Positions 1 through 7,679 of a DNA stretch of 64,000 nucleotides are shown one piece after another. How positions within the stretch are numbered: position 1 is the first letter of the stretch; the number at the start of each line of letters is the position of its first letter. A program made the translations under genes and the position numbers. The stretch spans positions 2,542,001 to 2,606,000 of the forward strand of contig NZ_CP072793.1 in the NCBI RefSeq assembly GCF_017901175.1, written 5' to 3'. Source of the DNA: Thiothrix unzii (GTDB taxonomy: Bacteria > Pseudomonadota > Gammaproteobacteria > Thiotrichales > Thiotrichaceae). The notes under the pieces were generated by a model. The model saw only the letters and a list, made by a program, of their open reading frames with translations, ran no database searches and was not told the origin of the DNA.

Positions 1-2
1 CG

Positions 3-1640
3 GTTGTTGCCACCTTCCAAAAGATGAACACCGAGCGGCGCATCAATACCACTGATGATGCAAAAACCTACTTGGAAGCCAGTGTCAAAGAATCTAAGGC
101 GAAACTGGACGAATCCGTACAGCGTTTGGATACCTACTCCAAAGAAAACAGCATCATTATCGTCAATGATAAAATTGAAACCACCACTTCGTTGCAACTC
201 AACAATTTGGCGGCAGATTTGCAAAAAGTTGAAAAAGACCTCGCTGAAAAAGAGAGCATCTACGCTATTCTCTCAGACAAAACCAAACCTATGACCGAGC
301 GCGTAGGTGCTTTGCAAGAAAACGTGGCATACATCCAAACCCTGCTTAAAAATTTGGACGATCTTAAAGCACTGAATGCCAAAGCCCCCAATGCCAACCT
401 GCGCAAACAAATTCGCCAACGCGAAGACGAAGTTGAAATGCATATCAACGTCAAGCGCGGTGCATTACCCGGCGAGATCGAAAACCTCAAAAACAATAAA
501 AGAGCTTTTCTTGAAAGTGAAGCTAAAGCCAAAGCCGCAGCCATCCAAGAACAGGAAAAATTCATCGCTTACGGCACATTGCGCCGTCAAGTAGAGATCA
601 ATCAGGAACTCTACCAAGACTTATTCAAACGTCTGAACCAAGTCAGCATTGCTGGCGGCATTGCAGCCAACAATATTGCCATTATTGACGATGCCCAAGT
701 GCCGTTGAAAAAGTTCAAGCCCAACTTACTGACTAACCTCTCGTTTGGCGCATTGCTGGGTATGCTATTAGGTATTTCTGCTGCATTCCTGCGTGAGTTC
801 ATGGATGACACCGTGAAAAATGCCAACGAACTGGAACGCATTTCTCAACTGGCGATTCTGGGTGTCGTGCCTGAAGTATTGAACAACACGCCGAGCCAGT
901 TAGCGCAACTCACCATCAAAGAACCGAAGTCCAGCGTTGCCGAAGCATTCCGCTCATTACGCACCGCAATGCGCTTTGTACTGCGCAACGATAACAGCGT
1001 GGTGTTTGTCACCAGTGCGTGCGCAGGTGAAGGCAAAAGCACCACCGCCACCAACCTTGCTTGCGCTTATGCCAATGCAGGCAGCCGGGTATTGCTGATT
1101 GATGCGGATTTGCGTAACCCATCGCTGCATCGCACTCTGGATGTTCACGCCACCACGGGCTTGGCTGATTACCTGCAAGGCAATATTGATACCAGCGAAC
1201 TGGTACAAGCCACCGCGTTTAGCAATTTGAGCCTGATCCCCGCTGGGAAACTGCCGGAAGATCCTTCCGAGTTGTTATCGTCACCTAGCATGAAAGCGTT
1301 GCTGGCTACCGCACGCACCGAGTATGACCACATTCTCATTGATGGCCCGCCGGTGTTAGGCTTGGCAGACGCATTGGTATTAGCTTCACTGGCGGATACT
1401 ACCTTGATCGCAGTCCGTGCCGAAAACACCCGCATGGCAGCCGTCACCAACGCCTTAAAACGTTTGCGCCAAGCCAATGCCAGCCTGTCAGGGTTGCTGT
1501 TGAACCGCGTGGCACTGCATCGTGGTGGTAGCTATGGCTATGATTATTCCAATTACTACTACAATGATGATAAACAAACAGAAGCTGGAGCGGCGAAAAA
1601 AGGGGTTGTTACCACCTTGCGCAGCCTCAAATTACTGTAA
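3..1640 (+). CDS. Polysaccharide co-polymerase / tyrosine autokinase (Wzc/GumC-like), 5' truncated by window edge
   Basis: This is an inner-membrane chain-length regulator fused to a cytoplasmic BY-kinase, of the kind that drives Wzy-dependent capsule or exopolysaccharide export. The frame stays open to the window edge, so the N-terminal Wzz domain and first membrane helix lie upstream; the first Met, at 24, is probably internal. The visible part has a long coiled-coil periplasmic region, a second membrane helix near residues 240-260 (counted from that Met), and a kinase domain with Walker A (GEGKSTT), Walker A' (LLIDADLRNP) and Walker B (ILIDGPP). The C-terminus carries a tyrosine cluster (YGYDYSNYYY), the usual autophosphorylation tail. 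It shows that polysaccharide genes continue to the left of the window. Confidence 0.9.
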   Translation, partial: VVATFQKMNTERRINTTDDAKTYLEASVKESKAKLDESVQRLDTYSKENSIIIVNDKIETTTSLQLNNLAADLQKVEKDLAEKESIYAILSDKTKPMTERVGALQENVAYIQTLLKNLDDLKALNAKAPNANLRKQIRQREDEVEMHINVKRGALPGEIENLKNNKRAFLESEAKAKAAAIQEQEKFIAYGTLRRQVEINQELYQDLFKRLNQVSIAGGIAANNIAIIDDAQVPLKKFKPNLLTNLSFGALLGMLLGISAAFLREFMDDTVKNANELERISQLAILGVVPEVLNNTPSQLAQLTIKEPKSSVAEAFRSLRTAMRFVLRNDNSVVFVTSACAGEGKSTTATNLACAYANAGSRVLLIDADLRNPSLHRTLDVHATTGLADYLQGNIDTSELVQATAFSNLSLIPAGKLPEDPSELLSSPSMKALLATARTEYDHILIDGPPVLGLADALVLASLADTTLIAVRAENTRMAAVTNALKRLRQANASLSGLLLNRVALHRGGSYGYDYSNYYYNDDKQTEAGAAKKGVVTTLRSLKLL

Positions 1641-1693
1641 TCATTCATTGATCCGCGTAGAATAGCGCGATTAAAAATTACAGGGGATAACCC

Positions 1694-2152
1694 ATGTCAA
1701 TCGCGCTTACTTTTCACATTCTTGCCATCGTCATTTGGGTCGGTGGCATGTTTTTCGCTTACATGGCCTTGCGTCCAGCCGCCGCTTCGGTGCTGGAACC
1801 GCAACAACGCCTTACCCTGTGGTCGGCAGTTTTTGCCCGCTTTTTCCCATGGGTATGGTTAGCGGTCATTAGCATTCTCGCTTCTGGTTACTGGATGTTA
1901 TTAGGCCCGTTTGGTGGCATGGCTAACGCGCCAATATTCGTCCACATTATGAACGGCTTAGGCTTACTAATGATGGCTATTTTCGCCTACGTTTACTTCG
2001 CACCGTATCGTCAATTGCGCCAAGCCGTGTTCGGAATGCGCTGGCAGGAAGGCGGCAAAGCCCTCTCCTCTATCCGCACCTTGATTGGCCTCAATCTCAG
2101 CATTGGCCTGATTACCATTGCAATTGGTGCTGGTGGTAAATATTTCCTATGA
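1694..2152 (+). CDS. CopD-like four-helix membrane protein
   Basis: This is a 152-residue integral membrane protein with about four hydrophobic helices. The N-terminal helix has a His followed by a WVGGM motif (residues 8-20), as in the CopD/DUF2269 group of small inner-membrane proteins linked to copper or haem handling. The start has a GGGGATAA ribosome-binding stretch 6-10 bases upstream. It overlaps the next gene by 4 bases (ATGA), so the two are probably co-translated. Family membership is inferred from the hydrophobic pattern and the His-W-GG motif. No substrate can be deduced. Confidence 0.7.
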   Translation: MSIALTFHILAIVIWVGGMFFAYMALRPAAASVLEPQQRLTLWSAVFARFFPWVWLAVISILASGYWMLLGPFGGMANAPIFVHIMNGLGLLMMAIFAYVYFAPYRQLRQAVFGMRWQEGGKALSSIRTLIGLNLSIGLITIAIGAGGKYFL

Positions 2153-2640
2153 GCGATGTCTTGCGCTTACAAGATACCGGTGTCGCGCCCGTCGCGGCAC
2201 TGCTCGCCCGCTATGGCTTGCAACTGGAACTGGTTCCCGCTGCAACCGCCATTCCCGGTAGTTACTGGCACGAAGAAGAAGCCGGAATCATCGGTTTGAA
2301 AGTGTTGGCGAGACTCGATACCCCGCTGCACTCGATACTCCACGAAGGCTGCCACACCATCTGCATGGATGACGCACGCCGCGCCACCTTACACACCGAT
2401 GCGGGTGGCGAAACCGATGAAGAAGACGCGGTTTGCTACTTACAGATACTGTTAGCTGCGCACATCCCCGCGATGGGCAGTGCGCGAATGCTGCAAGACA
2501 TGGATACGTGGGGCTACACTTTTCGGCTCGGTTCGGCGGCAAACTGGTTCAACCAAGATGCCGATGATGCGCGTCAATGGCTGGTTCAACACGACTTACT
2601 CAGCGCGGATAATCACATCCACTTCACCTTACGCCACTAA
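2149..2640 (+). CDS. Conserved hypothetical protein with HExxH-like motif
   Basis: This is a soluble 163-residue protein with no signal peptide or membrane segment. A central HSILHEGCHTICMD segment (about residues 63-76) resembles the zinc-binding helix of small metallopeptidases (HExxH), followed by an acidic stretch GGETDEEDA that could supply a further ligand. I do not recognise a named family. The start overlaps the stop of the CopD-like gene by 4 bases, so it is the second gene of a two-gene operon that ends before the ssrA promoter. Peptidase activity is inference from the motif only. Confidence 0.7.
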   Translation: MSDVLRLQDTGVAPVAALLARYGLQLELVPAATAIPGSYWHEEEAGIIGLKVLARLDTPLHSILHEGCHTICMDDARRATLHTDAGGETDEEDAVCYLQILLAAHIPAMGSARMLQDMDTWGYTFRLGSAANWFNQDADDARQWLVQHDLLSADNHIHFTLRH

Positions 2641-2678
2641 CCATTCAGCCACACCCCGCAACCGCTTGACGGAACTGC

Positions 2679-2707
2679 ATGACAATAACCGTGTCGAAGC
2701 ATATAAT
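2679..2707 (+). promoter_or_regulatory. Sigma-70 promoter of ssrA
   Basis: ATGACA (2679-2684; 5 of 6 match to TTGACA) and TATAAT (2702-2707; perfect) are separated by 17 bases. Transcription would begin near 2714, giving a leader of about 26 bases before the mature tmRNA 5' end at 2740. This suits the known 5' processing of tmRNA by RNase P. Confidence 0.75.
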
Positions 2708-2739
2708 CGCGCATTCAACAGCTTTTGCTACACAGTTTC

Positions 2740-3104
2740 GGGGGCGACTTGGCTTCGACGTGGATCACAAAGTCTGGGGAGCATGTAGTGGATGTGGTGA
2801 CCACTTAAACACTAGTCACAAACAATAGTCGCAAACGACGACTCTTACGCTCTCGCCGCTTAATAACCGGTAGATAGCTGTCTGATCGCTACTGTGCTTA
2901 TGCAGTACGAATATTCAGGCATCATCCAATCATAAGATCGTGCGGGAGGCTCGCCCAAGGCCAAACCACTAAACAGTATTGGGAAAGCTCGTGAGCAGCC
3001 TGTCAGTTGGCGGCAATCGGGTTAAATAAACGACTGACTAAACATGTAGTAGCCTTCAGATGGAGGGTTTGCGGACGCGGGTTCAATTCCCGCCGCCTCC
3101 ACCA
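2740..3104 (+). ncRNA. ssrA: tmRNA (ssrA)
   Basis: This is transfer-messenger RNA, which rescues stalled ribosomes in trans-translation together with SmpB. The 5' end GGGGGCG (2740-2746) pairs over seven base pairs with CGCCTCC before ACCA at the 3' end. The T-arm with TTCAATT and the encoded CCA (3102-3104) are present. The tag frame starts with the resume codon GCA at 2831 and runs to a double stop TAATAA at 2861, encoding ANDDSYALAA, which ends in the ALAA degron read by ClpXP. The total length of 365 bases is normal for a gammaproteobacterial one-piece tmRNA. ssrA is a common integration site, and the accessory segment starts directly after it. Confidence 0.97.
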
Positions 3105-3108
3105 AATT

Positions 3109-3142
3109 AAGCCTTCTAAGCAACCACTTAGAGGGCTTTTTC
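3109..3142 (+). terminator. Rho-independent terminator of ssrA
   Basis: A 12-bp stem (AAGCCTTCTAAG / CTTAGAGGGCTT, one G-U pair) with a 6-base loop is followed by a T run, directly after the tmRNA 3' end. Confidence 0.9.
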
Positions 3143-3286
3143 ATATCCAAACTTACCGCGCACATTTATCACTAAACAATCGAATTAACTTGTGCTAGAT
3201 TTCCGATTAGTCGTCAATCTTTGACCACACCCCACAACAGCACACCAATCATAACAACGCGCACCCGACCCTATGCTGGTCTCGCT

Positions 3287-3319
3287 ATGACACGGTAGGG
3301 CGGTAGCGTGTTTAGGATT
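3287..3319. repeat. REP-like interspersed repeat, copy 1
   Basis: A 24-base identical block, followed by two variable bases and TAGGATT within about 33 bases, recurs upstream of ugd at 31473-31505. The core has short self-complementary arms (CACG-TA / TA-CGTG), so it can form a small hairpin. It lies in the 465-base stretch between the ssrA terminator and the DUF4238 gene, which otherwise holds only a doubtful 55-codon frame. Confidence 0.6.
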
Positions 3320-3404
3320 CAGATGATGTACAAGGACTGGGTGGTGTACGCCAAACCCTGTGCTATGTTTGACCACAATCGGGGTAGCAGGCGGTGAAAA
3401 GGCA

Positions 3405-3572
3405 ATGGAAAAGCAGCAGTTGGTGTTAAATAATCGGGCAGTATGGGCTAACGTAGCGAAAGGCTGTAAAAGCAATCCCCTTATAGATAAAGTGTGGGAC
3501 TCCGTAGCACGCGGTTCCGTCCAACAAGACATGTATGCCCGGTGCTATCGCACACGGCATAAAATGCTTTAA
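3405..3572 (+). CDS. Possible small protein (55 aa), unrecognised
   Basis: A short frame starts at ATG 3405 with AAGGC just upstream and encodes a basic peptide (MEKQQLVLNNRAVW... ending RTRHKML). No domain is recognised. Its stop is followed one base later by GTTATGT (3574-3580), which resembles the right-hand core of an integron attC, so it could be a cassette-borne gene or cassette debris. Coding status is doubtful. Confidence 0.25.
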   Translation: MEKQQLVLNNRAVWANVAKGCKSNPLIDKVWDSVARGSVQQDMYARCYRTRHKML

Positions 3573-3608
3573 CGTTATGTGATCTATAAAAATCAATAGG
3601 CAATATAC

Positions 3609-4466
3609 TTGAGCAAACGGAAATTAATAAAAGGAGAAAAGCATCATTGGTGGCCCAAAGGTCTCTCAAAAAATTGGGGGGATGAGAGAGGGTTAGTTCA
3701 TCGAATCGATTGGAGCGGCAAGGAGGTTACATCAAAACCGAAAGAATTTGGACAAATATCAGATGGGCATAACATCTTGTTTGATGTTGACACCCCTTGG
3801 AACTCAACAATAGAGCACTTCTTTGATGAACCAGATAAAAAATTCCCAAAAATAGTTAGGTGGCTGGAGTCAATTAAACGAGACTGCAAAGACATCAACG
3901 CATCGGAAATTTCTCTTTCTACTGATCAAATAGAAGATAATAATTTTGACGTTACTAGAGAGTGTTTAATTTCGTTAATAGTCCGCTCACCTAAATACAG
4001 GAATGCTCAAGCCGCCTTTGTTGAGCACTATAGAGGAGAGCTTGACAAAAAAGAAAGAAAATTGCTCATAGCTGCAAATATAAACCAAAAATACAATATG
4101 CTCGTTCAACACTCAAAAGGAGCAGGGAAGCTGGGTCTATTGTTTTCCAATGATTATGAATTCATATTTGGCGATGGGTTTTATACAAATGTGGGGGCTT
4201 CTACTCAGAGCCTGTTTGGTGTAAAGGCTCTGATACCGCTTACGCCAAACATCGCAGTAATATGGTCGTCACCTATGACCTATAGTACGTATCCTAGATT
4301 AATGTCGATGCAGGTTGATAGAGAAATCGTTGAATTAGTTAATTATTCAGTTATGACCTATAGTACGTATCCTAGATTAATGTCGATGCAGGTTGATAGA
4401 GAAATCGTTGAATTAGTTAATTATTCAGTTCAAGTGTATTCAAAAGAATATTTATTTTATAAGTAA
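3609..4466 (+). CDS. DUF4238-like protein with internal 26-aa tandem duplication
   Basis: This is a soluble protein of 285 residues, read from a TTG start at 3609. The N-terminal KHHWWPKGLSKNW segment matches the HHxxP..L..F opening of DUF4238 proteins, a family of unknown function often found on mobile DNA. Residues about 223-274 are two identical 26-residue copies beginning MTYSTYPRLM and ending VELVNYSV, produced by a perfect 78-bp tandem duplication, so the ancestral protein was about 259 residues. The gene is AT-rich compared with the flanking housekeeping genes, which suggests transfer. Its stop lies immediately beside the stop of the convergent IS630-type transposase, so the IS may have replaced the original 3' flank. 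Confidence 0.6.
   Translation: MSKRKLIKGEKHHWWPKGLSKNWGDERGLVHRIDWSGKEVTSKPKEFGQISDGHNILFDVDTPWNSTIEHFFDEPDKKFPKIVRWLESIKRDCKDINASEISLSTDQIEDNNFDVTRECLISLIVRSPKYRNAQAAFVEHYRGELDKKERKLLIAANINQKYNMLVQHSKGAGKLGLLFSNDYEFIFGDGFYTNVGASTQSLFGVKALIPLTPNIAVIWSSPMTYSTYPRLMSMQVDREIVELVNYSVMTYSTYPRLMSMQVDREIVELVNYSVQVYSKEYLFYK
4275..4430 (+). repeat. Perfect 78-bp tandem duplication within the DUF4238 gene
   Basis: Copy 1 is 4275-4352 and copy 2 is 4353-4430. I see no differences between them, which indicates a recent event. The unit is 26 codons, so the reading frame is kept. It lies about 40 bases from the IS630-type transposase gene. Confidence 0.95.
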
Positions 4467-5499
4467 TTATCCAAAAGTTATCGTGTATTTTTCGCCAAAG
4501 CCAGCCAGTATAGCTAACACCAGTTCCTTCATGTCCTTGTAGCTTTTATAGGCATCCAGCGGCAACCATTCATATTTGATTTTTCGCCAGAGTATTTCGA
4601 TAGGATTGAGTTCAGGGCTGTAGGTTGGCAAAAAATGTAAGCAAATTCCCGCCAACATCCAATCTTCACGTTTACCAAGAAAGGCTTTGCTGGTTTGTAT
4701 CGGGGCGTTATCCAGAATAACCAAGCAAGGTATTTTTGTTTGTGCAAATTCTTCGGCATAACGGTCAGCAAAGGCATTAAAGGCGGCGATGGCAGCTTGT
4801 GAGTCAACGCGCCCTTCCACCGTGTGGAAAAAACTATCGTTGTCTAGGCTCATAAAACCCAAGACATTCAAGCGTTTGCTCTGAGCTGTGAGTAGCCTGC
4901 GTGTTTCCCCCGTTTCTGCCACCCGTAAGGGACGCAAGGAGTTGTGGTAAAACCTGAACCATCGAAGTAGTAAATAAGCAACTTGCCAGCCGCCGCTTGC
5001 TGGTGGAGTAATGCTTGAATTTCCTGCTCACGCTTGAAAGCCACGGGGTCACGTTTATCTTTCAATGAGTTACGCATCCGCTTCCAGAGGTAGTGGAACT
5101 TTTTTTTAACAGGCGTTTCAAGGTGCTGGTACTGGCTACTTTCTGGGTTAGATCAGCCAGTTTGGTTTGAGCCGTCTTGATTTGGCGTGGCTCTTCGTCC
5201 ACTAGGGTTTTCAACAACGCTACTTCAGCTTCTGTGTATATCCGGGGGCAACCAGAGCGGGGACGGTCGTAAAGTCCCAGCAGCCCTTCATGTTCCCAGC
5301 GGTCGAGCCACTCACTGATGGCATCGCGCCGTACATCCAAGATTGACCACAGTTCCGCAAGGGTAAAGCCGCGTGTACTCAACAAAATTGCTTGCGCACG
5401 TTGACGACAGCGGAATGTAGGGTGGTTCATATACATTTCCTGCAAGGTCACGCGGATTTCTTCAGGGATCGGCTGGGCAAATTTCATCGGTGCGGACAT
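4467..5499 (-). pseudogene. IS630-family transposase, two frameshifts
   Basis: This is a DDE transposase of the IS630/Tc1-mariner type, in three overlapping frames. The N-terminal part (5499 to about 5100) has helix-turn-helix segments (LAELWSILDVRRDAISEWLDR). The middle (about 5100 to 4910) holds the first catalytic Asp (YFDGSGF). The C-terminal part (about 4910 to 4467) holds the second Asp (VILDNAP) and final Glu (SPELNPIEILW). The first break is at an A8 run on the coding strand (5107-5100) and the second at a G5 run (4911-4907). Each is repaired by re-reading one base. The A-run could be a programmed -1 site, but two such sites are unlikely, so inactivation or assembly error is the simpler view. 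I could not define terminal inverted repeats. Confidence 0.85.
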
Positions 5500-5651
5500 T
5501 CTTAAGTGACAAACTACCAGTTTACACCAGCAGGATCTTATACGTGGAAACTTCTAGCTAGTTACTTAGAACGCAAAAACCTAATTTAGCCACTGAATTC
5601 AAACGTTGCGAGCACTTAGTTTTTAATGGCACTGATAACCCAGTTACCAAG

Positions 5652-5811
5652 CTCATTAACTCATTAACTCATTAACTCATTAACTCATTAACTCATTAAC
5701 TCATTAACTCATTAACTCATTAACTCATTAACTCATTAACTCATTAACTCATTAACTCATTAACTCATTAACTCATTAACTCATTAACTCATTAACTCAT
5801 TAACTCATTAA
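5652..5811. repeat. Array of 20 perfect 8-bp tandem repeats
   Basis: The unit CTCATTAA is repeated 20 times without interruption (160 bp). The unit is not a multiple of three and brings TAA or TGA-type stops into every frame on both strands, so the array is not coding. It sits between the IS630 remnant and the attC-like palindrome. The stretch 5500-5651 before it holds no gene that I can see. It is a microsatellite or possible protein-binding array whose copy number should vary by slippage. Confidence 0.98.
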
Positions 5812-5850
5812 TTCCAGATCTTAGCGAAAAACGTGTCTTTATCTAAATTT

Positions 5851-5932
5851 CACATAACAATCAGCTTCACACGGATATTTTGTTCCGCTGACGCTCCACA
5901 AAATTCCGGTGAGCTGGGTCGTTGGCGTGGGG
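5851..5932 (+). other. Integron attC-like imperfect palindrome
   Basis: This is an 80-base imperfect palindrome. The left arm is ACATAAC, then CAGCTTCACACGGA and ATTTTGT. The right arm is ACAAAAT, TCCGGTGAGCTG, then GTTGGCG. The arms pair with one extra base on the left side, as expected for the L''/L' boxes of attC, and the outer 7-mers resemble the R'' (RYYYAAC) and R' (GTTRRRY) cores, each with one mismatch. No integrase gene is in the window. The call rests on fold and partial consensus only. Confidence 0.45.
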
Positions 5933-6020
5933 CAAAAAAAAAACGGTGTCACCGATTGAAGGCGTTTAAAAAGATGAGGTTTTCTTTGGCGACGACAAAT
6001 GGTGACTATGTTCACTTGCC

Positions 6021-6545
6021 TCAACTAGTCATCTGTTTGATAAAGGGTAATCTTGCCATCAATCCGAAGCCTAAGCTAGGAATCCCAATGAGCGGGATGG
6101 CGTAGCTCATTTCACGCCCTAAACAAGCCAACGTGTTCGCACTACACCAATTATTGTAGGGATAGATGTAAATAAATCCAGACCATAACAGGATGATTGC
6201 ACCCATTATAAACAGGATATTCATCAGGGTGGCTTGCCCATATCGAGCTAACAATATGAATGAGGGTATGCCCATAAAAATGCTGACCACCCAAGTGATT
6301 GGAATTAATATTATGGATAAATAAATGATGTTTCCGAGGTCAAACTCGCCTAAAAATATAATTGACAACAAAGTCCCCAGCGTTGCGCCGCTAATCGCCA
6401 ATACACAGCGACGTACACTGACGTGATTGGAAGCGGGGGGAAAGCTCTGCCAAGGTTTACCAATCCAAAGAAAGCTAACGAGCAGTAAAAGACATAAAAT
6501 TAGAACGGGAATACTCAGCTTATAAATTAGATAATCCAGCCCCAT
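6021..6545 (-). CDS. Small multi-pass membrane protein, possible immunity partner
   Basis: This 174-residue protein has about five hydrophobic segments: N-terminal (LSIPVLILCLLLLVSFLW), around residues 48-65, 72-95, 105-130 and 145-165. I do not recognise a family. Its start lies one base after the stop of the upstream gene on the same strand (7223-6546), so the pair is an operon. The arrangement of a soluble or secreted-looking protein followed by a small polytopic membrane protein resembles effector-immunity pairs, but no sequence motif proves this. The pair is AT-rich and sits in the accessory segment. Confidence 0.55.
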   Translation of the reverse strand: MGLDYLIYKLSIPVLILCLLLLVSFLWIGKPWQSFPPASNHVSVRRCVLAISGATLGTLLSIIFLGEFDLGNIIYLSIILIPITWVVSIFMGIPSFILLARYGQATLMNILFIMGAIILLWSGFIYIYPYNNWCSANTLACLGREMSYAIPLIGIPSLGFGLMARLPFIKQMTS

Positions 6546-7223
6546 TTATTTATCTCTTGATTGGTTGCGCATATAATCGAAAATATTGCTATCGACTTTT
6601 TTCCATAATGGATCAGACAGCCAATTATTCAGGGTTCCCATGTTGCCAGTGCCCTCACCAAAGGTATTGATGCTAATACTGTCCTGAGATTCACTGACCC
6701 AGCGTTTAACAATGCCGGGATCAAGTAGATGTTTTCCTTCTTGTGTAATGTTATAAACTTTTGCCCCATTGTCATAGACTTCATGTCGTACATAACCAAC
6801 AGGGGTAGCGAAACCAGTTTGCTCGTCTTTGATGGGTTCGCCTGATGCACCCGGTGCAGGGTAGCGTAGCAATCCCTGTACGGCAGTATCGTGGATACAC
6901 CAAGATTCAGTTTTAGAGCAAGAGTTAGCGGTTACATAATGATGATAGGCTGGGTGTTGGTCATCAAAGGATGGGACACCATCATCATCGAAGCCCAAGA
7001 CACCATTATTGGTTTCGCCTGCCTCAGCATTGTTTATACCGAAAACATTTGTAGCTAATGTGTCAAGAATTTTTGCCAGCGATGTTTGTTCTGTTTTTAG
7101 TGGGTGACTTTGTTCACTCAAAAGTGTATCAAAGCTGATATTTTTTGCACGGTTAGTTATTTTTTCAGAACTATTCTTAATGGCATCTAGTCCATTGTTT
7201 TGGAAAGTGTGTATGGTATTCAT
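6546..7223 (-). CDS. Unrecognised protein, possible toxin/effector
   Basis: This is a 225-residue protein. The start is placed at 7223 because AAAGGATT precedes that ATG, although the frame is open up to 7280. There is no signal peptide or membrane segment. The N-terminal 70 residues are polar and look disordered or linker-like. The C-terminal half is Gly/Trp/Tyr-rich and includes YHHY, two Cys (NSCSKTESWC), the segment HLLDPGIVKRWV and INTFGEGTG followed by NNWLSDPLWKKVD. This gives me the impression of the compact C-terminal domains of polymorphic toxins, but I cannot name the family. It is co-directional and adjacent to a small membrane protein that could be its immunity factor. Confidence 0.5.
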   Translation of the reverse strand: MNTIHTFQNNGLDAIKNSSEKITNRAKNISFDTLLSEQSHPLKTEQTSLAKILDTLATNVFGINNAEAGETNNGVLGFDDDGVPSFDDQHPAYHHYVTANSCSKTESWCIHDTAVQGLLRYPAPGASGEPIKDEQTGFATPVGYVRHEVYDNGAKVYNITQEGKHLLDPGIVKRWVSESQDSISINTFGEGTGNMGTLNNWLSDPLWKKVDSNIFDYMRNQSRDK

Positions 7224-7264
7224 AATCCTTTCTTTTTGTCTATTCCTAAGCGATGATATATAGT

Positions 7265-7602
7265 TCAAGTTGCCGTCCACCTGTATTTTTGGTGATGAGT
7301 GGCAGTTATAAAAGGATAATCGGTGCTGGTTTCCATTACCGCCTCAACGCCTGCAATCGTTTTCACCACATCACGGCTCAACACCTCGTTGTCATCGGCG
7401 GTAATCAGCGCATCATTTCAATGCGGATGCCAGTATTTCAACACTCAGGGTCAACATCCTCGGTAGGGGAAATGGATTCATCTTGTGACTGAGACCAACC
7501 CAAGTGCCAACGAGAACATCGACGACGGACGCGGTGACAGCCCGCGATTTTACCCAACTTACTCCCCGCCGCGCCCGTCACAACATGGCGTTGTCTGCAC
7601 AT
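7265..7602 (-). pseudogene. Decayed minus-strand coding remnants
   Basis: Two short minus-strand frames suggest a broken gene. The first (7602-7438) begins with ATG preceded by a strong GAGGAG ribosome-binding site and encodes 54 residues (MCRQRHVVTGAAGSK...) rich in Arg and Cys. The second is an open run without a start (7417-7265) that reads like protein (LITADDNEVLSRDVVKTIAG) and ends near the start of the downstream gene. The stretch is GC-richer than its neighbours. A genuine 54-residue peptide at 7438-7602 is possible. Confidence 0.3.
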
Positions 7603-7617
7603 AGACTCCTCACACGC

Positions 7618-7660
7618 TTGACAAAATTCAGAAAAGAAAATACTGTCTAGTCTGTCTAGT
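7618..7660 (+). promoter_or_regulatory. Promoter and candidate operator of the toxin-antitoxin operon
   Basis: TTGACA (7618-7623) lies 17 bases before TACTGT (7641-7646). A 9-base direct repeat, CTGTCTAGT, occurs twice in tandem (7643-7651 and 7652-7660), overlapping the -10 and start region. It is a plausible operator for autorepression by the Phd-type antitoxin, about 20 bases before its start codon. Confidence 0.55.
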
Positions 7661-7679
7661 TTGATGTGAGATTAGAGCT

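Noticed and set aside
4441-5560. Terminal inverted repeats of the IS630-type element
   Set aside because: I compared both flanks by eye and found only weak AGTT..TC similarity, not enough to place the ends.
5652-5811. CRISPR-like regularity
   Set aside because: The 8-bp units are directly adjacent without spacers and there are no cas genes in the window.
5833-6105. A 90-codon plus-strand frame after the tandem repeats
   Set aside because: It runs through the attC-like palindrome and an A10 run and then antisense to the membrane protein gene. It has no ribosome-binding site and no protein-like pattern.
7253-7492. 79-codon plus-strand frame
   Set aside because: It is antisense to the minus-strand remnants, which have the better ribosome-binding site and more protein-like composition.
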